Shown piece after piece: positions 43,531-51,991 of a stretch of DNA of 64,000 bases. The notes beneath the pieces were generated by a model. That model made no database searches. It saw nothing but the letters and a program-made list of their open reading frames with translations, and was not told the origin of the DNA. This stretch comes from JAXLQL01 sp046331625 (lineage in GTDB: Bacteria; Acidobacteriota; Terriglobia; Bryobacterales; Bryobacteraceae), in the NCBI GenBank assembly GCA_046331625.1, contig JAXLQL010000019.1, positions 62,001-126,000 on the forward strand, in the 5' to 3' direction. How positions within the stretch are numbered: the stretch's first letter is position 1; every line of letters begins with the position of its first letter. The translations under genes were made by a program, and so were the position numbers.

Positions 43531-44634
43531 ATGACCAGTCGCCTTCTGCTGCCCCTGTTGTTTGCAACCGCGGCCATGCTTGCCGATGACGGACAACGTC
43601 TGCTGCGCGTAGACCACTACGTTCGCGTGAAGTCGATCGCGCCGGCGCTCAAAGATCAACTCGCGATGGTGTACGTGCGCGAGGTAGTGCAGAGCGGCGT
43701 CGCGCTGCGTAGCGCGCATCCACCCGTGGTGCTGTTCATTCATGGCGCGGGCACGCCCGCCGAGGTCGCGTTCGATGTTCCGTATCGCGACTACAGTTGG
43801 ATGGCGTATCTGGCGAAGGCCGGCTACGACGTGTTCGCGATGGATATGACGGGCTATGGGCGGTCCACGAGGCCGGGCGCGATGCATGATCTCTGCAACC
43901 TCTCGAAAGAGCAGCAGGCGCAGTTCGGTTCGCAGACGTGCGCGGCGACCGCGGATCGCGTGACGACGATCGAGTCGGACTGGAACGATATCGGGGCGGT
44001 GGTCGACTACGTGCGCGGGTTGCGAGGAGCCGACAAGCTGAATCTCGTGGGATGGTCACTGGGCGGTCCGCGTGCGGGCGGGTACACGGCGCAGCACCCG
44101 GAGAAGGTGGCGCGTCTCGTGTTGCTTGCGCCTGCGTACTTCTCGGGACGCAACGCGAATGCAGCGCCGCCTGGGATGGCGGCTCCGTTCAACACGCAGT
44201 CGCGTGCAGACTTCGACGCAAATTGGGATCGTCAGCTCGGGTGTCCAGATCAGTTCGAGATGGCCGCGCGCGAAGCCGTTTGGGCCGACATGCTGGCGTC
44301 CGATCCGGTGGGAGCGACTTGGGGCACCGGTGTTCGCCGTGCACCGAACGTCGGCGGCAGCGCGCGCGGATGGAATCCCGAAGTGGTGGGCAAGATGCGC
44401 GTGCCGGCGCTGTTCGTGGCGGCAGTGCATGACAAGCAGGCTTTGCCCGAGCGCGTGAAAGCGCTTCATACGGACTACGGTGCTTCGGAGAAGGTGTTCC
44501 TCGATCTCGCGTGCTCTTCACACAACGCGCTCTGGGAACGGAATCATCTACTTTTGTTTCAGGCGTCGCTCGAGTGGTTCAACACGGGCACGGTGAAGGG
44601 TGCGAAGTCAGGCGAAGTGCGGGCCGGGTATTGA
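43531..44634 (+). CDS. exported alpha/beta hydrolase
   Basis: 367 residues from ATG 43531 (TAGAAT at 43517-43522, eight bases upstream; an in-frame GTG at 43525 is less likely). Short signal peptide (LLLPLLFATAAMLA). Oxyanion strand VVLFIHGAG, nucleophile elbow GWSLGG (Ser), late acid in VPALFVAAVHD, and His in CSSHNALWE. All triad positions are present. Probable esterase or lipase-like enzyme; substrate unknown. One base separates its stop from the MaoC-like start, so they are co-transcribed. Confidence 0.87.
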   Translation: MTSRLLLPLLFATAAMLADDGQRLLRVDHYVRVKSIAPALKDQLAMVYVREVVQSGVALRSAHPPVVLFIHGAGTPAEVAFDVPYRDYSWMAYLAKAGYDVFAMDMTGYGRSTRPGAMHDLCNLSKEQQAQFGSQTCAATADRVTTIESDWNDIGAVVDYVRGLRGADKLNLVGWSLGGPRAGGYTAQHPEKVARLVLLAPAYFSGRNANAAPPGMAAPFNTQSRADFDANWDRQLGCPDQFEMAAREAVWADMLASDPVGATWGTGVRRAPNVGGSARGWNPEVVGKMRVPALFVAAVHDKQALPERVKALHTDYGASEKVFLDLACSSHNALWERNHLLLFQASLEWFNTGTVKGAKSGEVRAGY

Positions 44635-44635
44635 G

Positions 44636-45118
44636 ATGGCGTTCGACGCATTTGCACAACCGCCTGAGGATCGGTACTTCGAGGACTACGTAGAGGGTCG
44701 CGTTTACGAGTTCGGCGGCATCACGGTCACCGAGGAGGAGATCATCGAGTTCGCGAAGCGATTCGATCCGCAGGCGATGCATATCGATCCGGTGGCCGCG
44801 GCGCACAGCAGATTCGGGGGCCTCATCGCAAGCGGATGGCACACCGCGGGTATCGCGATGCGGCTGTTCGTGGATCACTACGTGACGCACGTAGCGAGTC
44901 TCGCGTCTCCGGGCGTGGATGAAGTGCGGTGGCCGAATCCGGTGCGGCCGGGGGACACCTTGCGGATCCGGGTGACGATTCTCGAGGCGAGACCTTCGCG
45001 CACGAAGAAGGATCGGGGAGTGGTGCGAGCGCGGCTCGAAGCCTTCAATCAGCGCGATGAGCCGGTATTGAGCATGCTCGCGATCAGTATTTTTGGACGG
45101 CGTCCTAACGCTGGGTGA
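44636..45118 (+). CDS. MaoC-like (hot-dog) hydratase/dehydratase
   Basis: 160 residues from ATG 44636. R-hydratase signature in FAKRFDPQAMHIDP followed by FGGLIASGWHTAGIAMRL (catalytic Asp/His of the hydratase 2 motif), then VRWPNPVRPGDTLRIRVTI. Single hot-dog domain of usual length. Likely acyl-CoA or aromatic-type dehydratase. Its last codons form the left edge of a tandemly triplicated convergent junction (45100-45570). Confidence 0.87.
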   Translation: MAFDAFAQPPEDRYFEDYVEGRVYEFGGITVTEEEIIEFAKRFDPQAMHIDPVAAAHSRFGGLIASGWHTAGIAMRLFVDHYVTHVASLASPGVDEVRWPNPVRPGDTLRIRVTILEARPSRTKKDRGVVRARLEAFNQRDEPVLSMLAISIFGRRPNAG

Positions 45119-45570
45119 GCAGCTTCGGCGCGGCGACCATCGCAGGGGTCCTTTGCTTGTGCCGACACTGGCTGGGTGGGTCTGCGTGCGTCCAATGCTT
45201 CGCCTGCACCGATGCAGTAGACGCGCAGTGGGATCTCGCGTAGCTGGAAGCGATCCGCATTTTCGGGCAGCGTCCATAACAGGGTCCTTTGCTTACGCGC
45301 CCGGCCGGGTGGGTGTGCGTGCGTCGAACGCTTCGCCTGCACCGGTGCGGTAGACGCGCAGTGTGATCTCGCGTAGCTGGAAGCGTCCGCACCTTCCGGG
45401 CAGCGTCCTAATGCCGGGTGAGCAGCCTTACCGCGGCTTCCATCGCAGGATCCTTCGCTTGGGCGACGTCGCCATCGGCGAAGACGGGCGCGGCGATGCC
45501 GGGCGGGATTCCGCGTGCGTCGAACGCTTCACCCGCGGCCGTGCGATATACGGCATTCGGGAGGGCGAAG
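45100..45570. repeat. tandemly triplicated junction of convergent genes
   Basis: Three degraded units on the plus strand: about 45100-45268, 45269-45403 and 45404-45570. Each starts near GCGTCC[TA]TAA and carries CATCGCAGG or CAGGGTCCTTTGCTT, CGTGCGTC[CG]AA, GCTTC[AG]CC[CT]GC and a GTAGACGCG/ATATACGGC-type stretch. The first unit begins with the real MaoC 3' end, the last one is the real S41 3' end, and the middle one has neither intact. Shared markers (GCTTCGCCTGCACC, GATCTCGCGTAGCTGGAAGCG) show duplication and not coincidence. Confidence 0.75.
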
Positions 45571-46742
45571 GTCCAGCCGTTGGGTAGATGGCGTTCCAGT
45601 GGATCGCAGAAGACTCCTTGCGTAGGCTCGCCGATTCGGGTGACGCGCGGAACGCGGCCAATCAAGGCGAGCAGGAAGGTCTCGGCGGCGCTCATAGTAA
45701 TGGGACTGGTGAGGGCGATGACGGGTCCAGTGAATGCAGCGCGGCGAGTGGGCTCGACGAATACGTCATCTGGTTCGCTCCATTTGTGGCGATCGGCGTG
45801 GTCCGCGCGCGCTTGGATCGAGAAGGCGAGATAGCGTTCGCGGGTGAGTCGCGCGGCAAGAGCGAGCCCGAGCGCGTCGTCGCCACCGAAGGAGAGGCGG
45901 AGGTCGAGGATGAGAGCACGGAGAGTGGGATCGGCGAGGATGCGGTCCATCGCGTGGTCGATCGCGTCGCGGTCTTTGCCCCGGCGGCCCCAGTCGCCGA
46001 AGGAGAGGAGGCGCAGGTATCCGATGCCGCCGGGCAGTTTCGCGTAGATGACTTGGCCTCGACAGAACTCGCGCTTCGACTCCATCGGGTGAGCCTTCTC
46101 GGTGATGGCGAACAGAGCACGGCGGCCGGATTTTGCGAAGCGATTCACGTTTCCCTGGATGAGGCGGTCGGTGCCTTGGCGGAAGAAGTCCCGGGTGCCG
46201 CGCTTCAGTGACGGCGCGCCGAGGCCGGTATGGAGGTCGCCGAGGGGCGCGAGCATGGACTCGAACATGGCGAAGAGTTGGGAGGGAGTGGTGTGGCCGG
46301 AGATCTTGGCGCGCTGGGTAGCGGCGAGTTGGCTCCAGTCGATGTGGCGCTCGTCGAATGCGTTGTAGTGCTCGGCCATGGTGTTCGTGAATACTTCGAA
46401 GTTGCCTGTGGGCGTGTTCTGAGGGGGCTCGGTGCATGCTGGGGGCATCGCTGAAATGCGGACGAGGCGTAGCTTCGCGAGGCTGCTTTTTTGCAAAAGC
46501 AAGAAGCGGCCGGCGCTATCTGGGGCGATGGTGAATGTCGCGCCGTGCGCGATTCGGAATGTCCCATTCGAGGATTGCGTCGCCTTGTCTGATGCGAGGC
46601 ATGTGGTCGAGGTGACTTCGAAGGCTTCGAGCTGCGGGCCGCGGATGCGATAGATGTTGCCGTGTCCGATGCTTTGCCAGATGCCGTCGAGTGTCTCGGG
46701 GGACACTGCGGCTGCAAGGACGAAGCCGAGGCGAGCGATCAT
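45408..46742 (-). CDS. S41-family (C-terminal processing) peptidase-like protein
   Basis: 444 residues from ATG 46742 (the frame extends upstream through a REP-like repeat, unlikely to be coded). N-terminal signal-like segment (ARLGFVLAAAVS). S41/tail-specific protease core: GIGYLRLLSFG, ALILDLRLSFGGDDA, GPVIALTSPITMSAAETFLLAL (nucleophile Ser in the S-A-A-E context), GRVPRVTRIGEPTQGVF, LPNAVYRTAAGEAFDARGIPP. No PDZ domain is obvious, so it is of the short, PDZ-less type. TACAGT ends six bases before the ATG. Confidence 0.82.
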   Translation of the reverse strand: MIARLGFVLAAAVSPETLDGIWQSIGHGNIYRIRGPQLEAFEVTSTTCLASDKATQSSNGTFRIAHGATFTIAPDSAGRFLLLQKSSLAKLRLVRISAMPPACTEPPQNTPTGNFEVFTNTMAEHYNAFDERHIDWSQLAATQRAKISGHTTPSQLFAMFESMLAPLGDLHTGLGAPSLKRGTRDFFRQGTDRLIQGNVNRFAKSGRRALFAITEKAHPMESKREFCRGQVIYAKLPGGIGYLRLLSFGDWGRRGKDRDAIDHAMDRILADPTLRALILDLRLSFGGDDALGLALAARLTRERYLAFSIQARADHADRHKWSEPDDVFVEPTRRAAFTGPVIALTSPITMSAAETFLLALIGRVPRVTRIGEPTQGVFCDPLERHLPNGWTFALPNAVYRTAAGEAFDARGIPPGIAAPVFADGDVAQAKDPAMEAAVRLLTRH

Positions 46743-46768
46743 TTCGCCACTGTAGCGCGCCGCGGCCA

Positions 46769-46808
46769 GCGGGACTGAAGTCCCGCGCAGACTGAAGTCT
46801 GCCCCACG
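46769..46808 (+). repeat. double-hairpin intergenic repeat
   Basis: GCGGGACTGAAGTCCCGC then GCAGACTGAAGTCTGC then CCCAC. The second stem has GCAGACT/AGTCTGC in place of GCAGGCT/AGCCTGC elsewhere: paired compensatory changes keep the hairpin. Confidence 0.85.
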
Positions 46809-46894
46809 TGGCTGCGGAGCCGCGCAGATCGTCATCGCACAATCGGCGTGTGAGCGAGGGGCTGGTTCTACCAGCGCATGCGCCCGCATCGGAA

Positions 46895-46934
46895 GCGGGA
46901 CTCGAGTCCTGCGCTGGCTGGAGCCCCTCCCACA
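46895..46934 (+). repeat. double-hairpin intergenic repeat, degenerate
   Basis: GCGGGACTCGAGTCCTGC followed by GCTGGCTGGAGCCCCTCCCAC. Same layout as the other units, with stems partly eroded. Confidence 0.7.
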
Positions 46935-46977
46935 AAAAGGAGATTTGCGTGAGAAGGGGTTGATGAGTTGCTATTGA

Positions 46978-47733
46978 ATGATGCGCAATGGATTCCGCGT
47001 CTACGACACGCACACGCACTTGGGCACGGCGAGGCACAGCGGCCGCTCCTGCGATGTGGACCAGATGCTGCGGCACATGGATCGCGTGGGCGCCGACCGT
47101 TCGCTGTTGATTCCGTTCCCCGTAGTGGACGATCATCGCGGCGCGCATGACCAGATCGCGGCCGCGGTCCGCGCGCATCCGGATCGCTTCTCTGGCGCGG
47201 CGTGCCTGTACCCGTACATGCCCGATCAGCAGTTCCGCGATGAGGTCCGGCGCTGCTCCGAGGAACTGGGGTTCCGCGCGTTGAAGCTGCAGCCGATGTA
47301 CCAGGCGCTGAATCCGGTGTCGACGAAGAGCGACTTCTTCTTCGCCGCAGCGCTCGAGCACAAGCTCCCGGTGGTGGTCCACACGGGCACGGGCGCGCCG
47401 TTCGCGCTGCCATCGCTCTACATCATGGTGGCGCGGCGCTTCCCTGACTTGCGGATCATTCTCGGACACGCGGGCGGTAGCGTCTATGTGCTCGAGACGA
47501 TCGTTGCCGCCGCGGTTTGCCCCAACCTCTACATTGAGCTCTCGAGCCTGATGCCGCATCACATCACGGAAGTCCTGCATCATGTTTCGCCGCAGCGGCT
47601 GATGATCGGCTCGGACCTTCCCGAAAGTCTCGAACCCGAGATCGACAAGGTGTTCTCGCTGCCGCTCGACGATGCGGGTAGGCGGGCGCTGCTTTGGGAA
47701 ACCGCGAGCACGGTCTTCGACTCAGGCCGATAG
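46978..47733 (+). CDS. amidohydrolase-2 family metal-dependent hydrolase
   Basis: 251 residues (ATG 46978 or the next ATG 46981). Barrel metal motif DTHTHLG near the start, LKLQPMYQAL, LPVVVHTGTG (His), IILGHAGGS (His), LMIGSDLPES (Asp). Small soluble enzyme of the amidohydrolase-2 (decarboxylase/lactonase-like) group; reaction unknown. No good Shine-Dalgarno. The last ~28 codons are included in a 207-bp tandem duplication (47648-48061) with the neighbouring convergent gene. Confidence 0.85.
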   Translation: MMRNGFRVYDTHTHLGTARHSGRSCDVDQMLRHMDRVGADRSLLIPFPVVDDHRGAHDQIAAAVRAHPDRFSGAACLYPYMPDQQFRDEVRRCSEELGFRALKLQPMYQALNPVSTKSDFFFAAALEHKLPVVVHTGTGAPFALPSLYIMVARRFPDLRIILGHAGGSVYVLETIVAAAVCPNLYIELSSLMPHHITEVLHHVSPQRLMIGSDLPESLEPEIDKVFSLPLDDAGRRALLWETASTVFDSGR

Positions 47734-48061
47734 CTTGGCTAAAGGTTTCCTGCGCTCGTTTCATTTCATTGCCGGCGCAATCGGATCGGCTGCGCTCTAC
47801 GAGTAGAACGGAGTGGCACATGCGGCTGGCAGCGTTCGCTCACCGGCGAAGTCCAGGTGTTCTCGCTGCTGCTCGACGATGCGGGTAGGCGGGCGCTGCT
47901 TGGGGAAACTGCGAGCGCAGTCTTCGACTCAGCCCGATAGCTTCGTCAAGGCTTCCTGCGCGCGCTTCATCGCCGGTGCGATGGGATCACTCGCGCTCTT
48001 GGCGTAGAAAGGCGTAGCCGCGAGGACTTGCGGCTGCCAACGGTCGCTCACCGCGGTGGAG
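47648..48061. repeat. tandem duplication of a convergent gene junction (2 x ~207 bp)
   Basis: Unit 1 (47648-47854) holds the real amidohydrolase 3' end plus a degraded copy of the opposite gene's 3' end. Unit 2 (47855-48061) holds a degraded amidohydrolase end plus the real end of the 47929 gene. Shared blocks: AGGTGTTCTCGCTG, CTCGACGATGCGGGTAGGCG, GGAAACTGCGAG/GGAAACCGCGAG, TCTTCGACTCAG, CGATAGCTT, TCGCTCACCG. Period 207-208 bases. Confidence 0.88.
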
Positions 48062-49437
48062 TCTTCAAGCAGCGCGACGAGGTACTTGAAGAAGTGCGCT
48101 TCGTCGGCTTTGGCAATGGCATTGCGGGTGGCCGCAGCCAGGTACTGAGCGCGCGTCGCGGGTCCCGAGGCCAACCCGAGCGTCGAAGCAGACGCCTGCT
48201 CTGGCTTCGACTTCGAGTCGGCCAGCACGCTGTCGGCAGTTCCTTCGCGCGGCTTCAAGTCGAAGATCGAGAACGGGAGCAGATCTGCGGGATTGCGTCC
48301 TGCCCATCGATGGAACTGCGCCATCCATCCGGCGCCTTGCAACGTGAGCAGGTAGCGGGTGCGTGCGTCTGGCGCCGACTGCCAGGAGTACCGAAGTCCA
48401 TTGGCGGCGGTGACCGCGTGTACGCCGACGAATGCTGCACCGCCGCGCGAACGCATGCGAAGTTCGCAGGCCGAGAGCGTCACCGCGTCCCACGCTGCTT
48501 GGGAACTGAGTCTGCCTTTCGCGATGAGCGATGCAACGGCAGAACAAGCCTCGTCAGGCGCGAGCGACGCGATGGCGCTGACCGCATCCTTCACAGCGAC
48601 CGGATCCACGGGCGCCGAGGCCCACGCGGACGGAAGTTTCGAGAAACCATCGCGCACGCGCTTGACGTTGCCGTGATAGCTCTGGTCGTCATAGGCGAAG
48701 CCGTTCATTTGGAGCGTGGGTCCGAAGTCGGCGAGGCCAAGCGCGAGGGAACGCAGAACCGGTTCGGCGTATCGCCAGCCGATCACGTCGAGCGTTCGTT
48801 TGGCGTTGGCCGTGAAGATGGCTTTGTGGCCGATGTTGCGATAGTCGCGCGCGCCGTAGGCCCAGAGAAGCGAGAAAGCCTCGGGAGCACTGCCGTTTCG
48901 GGCAAGCGCTGCTGCGGCACGCTCGGCTCGCTCGGCATCCCAGGCATCGAACGCCGCCGCGAGTTCGGTGGCGGCGCGATCGGGTGCGGTAAGCGCGCCG
49001 CTCAGGGGCTTCATCGTATAGTCGCCGGTCTTGCTCTTGGCGTCGCGATCTTGCGCTTCTTTGAAGTTGTCGATCGCGTAGAACAGCGGCAGCAAGCGCG
49101 CGTCGGCTGGCGCCTCGAGCGAGAGTTGATGCGCCGAGTGAATGACGAACACGCAATGGAGCGCGAATCCTGGCGGCCGCGGATTCACGTTGCGGACCCC
49201 GGCGAGGAACGCCGCGGCCATGATCTCGCGATAGGTGACGCCGGCTCGCATGCGGTCCACCACGGCCTCGGCACAACGCTCGCGCGGCGTGTTTTCGAGC
49301 ATGCGCACGAGCGGTTCCACGGCGCCGAGGCCGACGAGGTCCGGCGTCACTTGTGCTTGCGCGCGACTGAGCAATACGGGAGCAGCGAGGCTACATCCGG
49401 CTTCGGCGAGGAGCGCTCTTCGCGACAGGGTCCGCAT
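47929..49437 (-). CDS. Tat-type exported hypothetical protein, alpha-helical
   Basis: 502 residues from ATG 49437; twin-arginine-like leader (SRRALLAEAGCSLAAPVLLSRAQAQ). The body is largely helical with no recognised catalytic signature; conserved-looking stretches include NVNPRPPGFALHCVFVIHSAHQLSL, PLFYAIDNFKEAQDRD, ARDYRNIGHKAIF. The HxxH-like and acidic groups might bind metal or cofactor, but that is not established. It is followed eight bases earlier on its own strand by the esterase gene. Function unknown. Confidence 0.6.
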   Translation of the reverse strand: MRTLSRRALLAEAGCSLAAPVLLSRAQAQVTPDLVGLGAVEPLVRMLENTPRERCAEAVVDRMRAGVTYREIMAAAFLAGVRNVNPRPPGFALHCVFVIHSAHQLSLEAPADARLLPLFYAIDNFKEAQDRDAKSKTGDYTMKPLSGALTAPDRAATELAAAFDAWDAERAERAAAALARNGSAPEAFSLLWAYGARDYRNIGHKAIFTANAKRTLDVIGWRYAEPVLRSLALGLADFGPTLQMNGFAYDDQSYHGNVKRVRDGFSKLPSAWASAPVDPVAVKDAVSAIASLAPDEACSAVASLIAKGRLSSQAAWDAVTLSACELRMRSRGGAAFVGVHAVTAANGLRYSWQSAPDARTRYLLTLQGAGWMAQFHRWAGRNPADLLPFSIFDLKPREGTADSVLADSKSKPEQASASTLGLASGPATRAQYLAAATRNAIAKADEAHFFKYLVALLEDSTAVSDRWQPQVLAATPFYAKSASDPIAPAMKRAQEALTKLSG

Positions 49438-49444
49438 GGCGACC

Positions 49445-50608
49445 TCAGATTCCGGCGCGCTTGTCCGCGGAACCAGCAGAGTGGCTGGTGGTCTTGTCCT
49501 GGAACAAAAGCGACGAAAATGTTGTGAGGTATCGCCGCCAGACCAACCACGTATGCGCACCGGGCGTTTCGATTCCCGAGTGCTCTACGCCTTGCGCCTT
49601 CAGCCATTCGCGGAACTTTCGGTTGCTCTCGATGAGGCGGTCTTCGGTGCCGCATCCGATCCACAGCAGGCGGATCTGGGAGTTGGCTTTCGCATTGAGG
49701 TTCGGGAACGTTTGCGCGTACTCTCCGCTTTGGCCACCGGCGCTGAAGGCTCCGATCCAGGAGAAGCGATCGAGCGCGTTGAGACCGATGTAGAGCGACT
49801 CTGCGCCGCCCATCGAGAGCCCGGCGATGGCGCGATAGCGGCGGTCTCTGGTGACGCGATAATCCTTCTCGACCATCGGGATCAACTCATTCAAGACACT
49901 GTCGCGGAAGCGATCGTAGTTTTTCTGGCGGAGTTCCGGCGAACGGAGACCGCCACCGGCGCCGCGTGCGACGATCTCCGGTGCACCGTAGCCGAGCGGC
50001 ATCACCACCACCATCGGCTTCGCCTTGCCTTGCGCGATGAGGTTGTCGAGGATGACGTTGGCTCGGCCAACCGCGGTCCAACCACTGGCGTCATCACTGA
50101 AGCCGTGGAACAGATAGAGCACCGGATAGGCCTTCTTCGACGAGCCTTCGTAGCCGGGTGGCGTGTAGACGTAGAAGTCGCGCTGGTCACCCACGGCGGC
50201 GGACTTGTAGAAGCGATGGTGCACGGCGCCATGCGGAACGTCGTTGACCTCCCAGGAGAGCGACGAGGGTCCTGGAACATGAACAGCACTTCCTGTGTTG
50301 AGCAGGTTCGGGACGATGTGCGAGTTGTTCGGATCGATCAGCGAGACTCCGTCAGCGATGAACGTGTAACCGTAGATGTCGGGCTCGAGCGGAGGCGTGG
50401 TGACGCTCCAAACGCCCTGGTCGTCCTTGGTCATCGCAACGCGCGGCGAGCCGGCGCGGCCGAGGAGGACTTCCTTGGCATTCGGCGCGCGCAGGCGGAA
50501 GGTGACTGACTTATCCGCGTTGACTTGCGGCGAAATGACCGGGGGCGGCTGCTGCGGTTGTTGTGCCAACGCCACGACGGCGAGTAGACAAGCGAACAGA
50601 GCTTTCAT
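49445..50608 (-). CDS. exported enterochelin-esterase-like / CE1-type esterase with N-terminal E-set domain
   Basis: 387 residues, signal peptide (LFACLLAVVALAQ). Residues 25-130: early-set (isoamylase/Fes-like) beta domain (SVTFRLRAPNAKEVLLGR, VWSVTTPPLEPDIYGYTFIADG). Residues 140-380: alpha/beta hydrolase: VLYLFHGFSDDASGW, nucleophile GLSMGG, IGCGTEDRLI, and His in GAHTWLVWRRYL. Typical of secreted carbohydrate or siderophore esterases; common in plant-polysaccharide-degrading acidobacteria. Leadered: TATACT is about 35 bases upstream and AGGAG precedes the ATG. Upstream of the Tat-exported gene with eight bases between. Confidence 0.9.
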   Translation of the reverse strand: MKALFACLLAVVALAQQPQQPPPVISPQVNADKSVTFRLRAPNAKEVLLGRAGSPRVAMTKDDQGVWSVTTPPLEPDIYGYTFIADGVSLIDPNNSHIVPNLLNTGSAVHVPGPSSLSWEVNDVPHGAVHHRFYKSAAVGDQRDFYVYTPPGYEGSSKKAYPVLYLFHGFSDDASGWTAVGRANVILDNLIAQGKAKPMVVVMPLGYGAPEIVARGAGGGLRSPELRQKNYDRFRDSVLNELIPMVEKDYRVTRDRRYRAIAGLSMGGAESLYIGLNALDRFSWIGAFSAGGQSGEYAQTFPNLNAKANSQIRLLWIGCGTEDRLIESNRKFREWLKAQGVEHSGIETPGAHTWLVWRRYLTTFSSLLFQDKTTSHSAGSADKRAGI

Positions 50609-50722
50609 GAGGGACTCCTATGTCTTTTGAAAAACCTGTCCCGCAGTATACCTTGAGCAGCCGGAACAAATTTGGGAACTTTCGTCAGGCAGGAGTCGTA
50701 GTACGGCAGGAAGGAGCCTGAC

Positions 50723-51991
50723 ATGACATTCGTGTCTTCGAACCCGGCGGGCCTCGGGACAGGTTTCGCCAAACCCATCGTGCAGAGTCTGTTCGTGGCC
50801 AGTTGTTTGCTCTCGGTGGTTTCGTTCTACACCACGCAACAGGGAATGGCGTTGTACCTATCGCCCTGGTTTTCGATACTCGCGGCGCTCGGAATCCAGA
50901 TCTCGCTAGTGATGGTGGCGTGGCTGATCGGATTCACGCGGCGGAGCCGAGCGCTGCTGATCGCGGTTTACGTATGCACGGCGTTGGTCTCGATCGGATT
51001 CTCCTACGTGAGCCTGTACACGTGGTTCACCGCGAAGGAACGCCCGGCGCTGATGCGGCGCGACCTTTATGACAAGCTCACGGCGGCCGCCGGGCAGACG
51101 GAGCTGGTGCTCACGGAGGCCAGTGCAAAAGGGCGCAATTATGTTTTGGCGCTCGAGGAGATGACAGCGGCGGAGAAGACGCACGGCCACATCTCGCGAG
51201 CGCGCGACACCGATCCGTACCTCGACCGGATTCGCGAATCGGTGGCGAAGGAAGCGCAGTCGATCGGCGCGGCGTATCGCGAAGGCTCGGGCGAGGGCGT
51301 GCGCTACACGGCGTTCGAGAGGTTCGCGAAACTCACCGGGCAGAAAGTGGCGGAGGTGGAAGGCGCGCGTGCGGCGGTGCGGCAGGCGAAGCTCGATCTG
51401 CGGCCGGCGATGGCGGCGGAGGATCAGTTGCGGCGGTTCCGGCAAGCGCAGGACGCAGTGCCGTGGGCGAGCGCCGAGGAACTGCTGCAGCGTTCGAACA
51501 TCGCGCGGCCCGCAGCGCCCGACTACGCCGAGTTCGTGGAGCAATCGGCGAGCGGACAAGAGGATTTGACGCGCGCGTTCCAAGAAGCCGTTACGGCTCC
51601 CAATGCGCGACACGTGCTGTCACTGCTGTTGGCGGCGTTCATTGACCTGGTGGTGTTTTTGCTCGCGTTCTCATGCGGACCTTACTTCCACGGCGATGCG
51701 GAGCAGAGATGGCTGGCCGCGGGAGCTTCGCTCGATGCTGCCGACCAACAAATCTTCGCGCGCAGCCTGTTGCGCAAGTTGCGGCCTGGAGTTCGCGGGA
51801 TGCCTCGCGTGGATTCGGCGGAGTTGACGCCGGGCGAGCAGCAGTTCTGCCTGCTTCTGGTGAGTAAGGGGCTGGCGGTGTTGGAGGAGCATGACGGACA
51901 CCGGTGGTATTTGCTCGACGCCGCGACGCATGAACGGTTGCTCGAATCGGTGGCGGAGCCCGGTGTCGCGATGAAGGCCGCGGCGGTGTGA
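50723..51991 (+). CDS. membrane protein with coiled-coil segment, unknown function
   Basis: 422 residues. AAGGAG seven bases before ATG 50723. Three N-terminal membrane segments (about 20-38, 48-70, 78-98), a long periplasmic or cytoplasmic Ala/Glu/Arg helical region (about 110-285, KVAEVEGARAAVRQAKLDL), then a fourth segment (HVLSLLLAAFIDLVVFLLAF), then a soluble C-terminal winged-helix-like part (DSAELTPGEQQFCLLLVSKGLAVLEEHDGHRWYLL). The layout recalls DUF4407-type proteins; not identified. The stop TGA abuts the neighbouring gene's stop (shared TGATCA). Confidence 0.7.
   Translation: MTFVSSNPAGLGTGFAKPIVQSLFVASCLLSVVSFYTTQQGMALYLSPWFSILAALGIQISLVMVAWLIGFTRRSRALLIAVYVCTALVSIGFSYVSLYTWFTAKERPALMRRDLYDKLTAAAGQTELVLTEASAKGRNYVLALEEMTAAEKTHGHISRARDTDPYLDRIRESVAKEAQSIGAAYREGSGEGVRYTAFERFAKLTGQKVAEVEGARAAVRQAKLDLRPAMAAEDQLRRFRQAQDAVPWASAEELLQRSNIARPAAPDYAEFVEQSASGQEDLTRAFQEAVTAPNARHVLSLLLAAFIDLVVFLLAFSCGPYFHGDAEQRWLAAGASLDAADQQIFARSLLRKLRPGVRGMPRVDSAELTPGEQQFCLLLVSKGLAVLEEHDGHRWYLLDAATHERLLESVAEPGVAMKAAAV

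Larger units (their letters stand above)
46743..46977. promoter_or_regulatory. divergent intergenic region with two REP-like units
   Basis: 235 bases between the S41 gene (minus) and amidohydrolase (plus). ACTGTA at 46749-46754 reads TACAGT on the minus strand, six bases from the S41 start. Two double-hairpin repeats (46769-46808 and 46895-46934) fill much of the rest. AAGGAGATTTG at about 46938-46948 is a Shine-Dalgarno-like element too far from the amidohydrolase ATG to be used directly. Confidence 0.45.

Noticed and set aside
48028..49527. 499-codon plus-strand frame opposite the Tat-exported gene
   Set aside because: Arg/Gly-rich antisense shadow with no signal, start site or motif.
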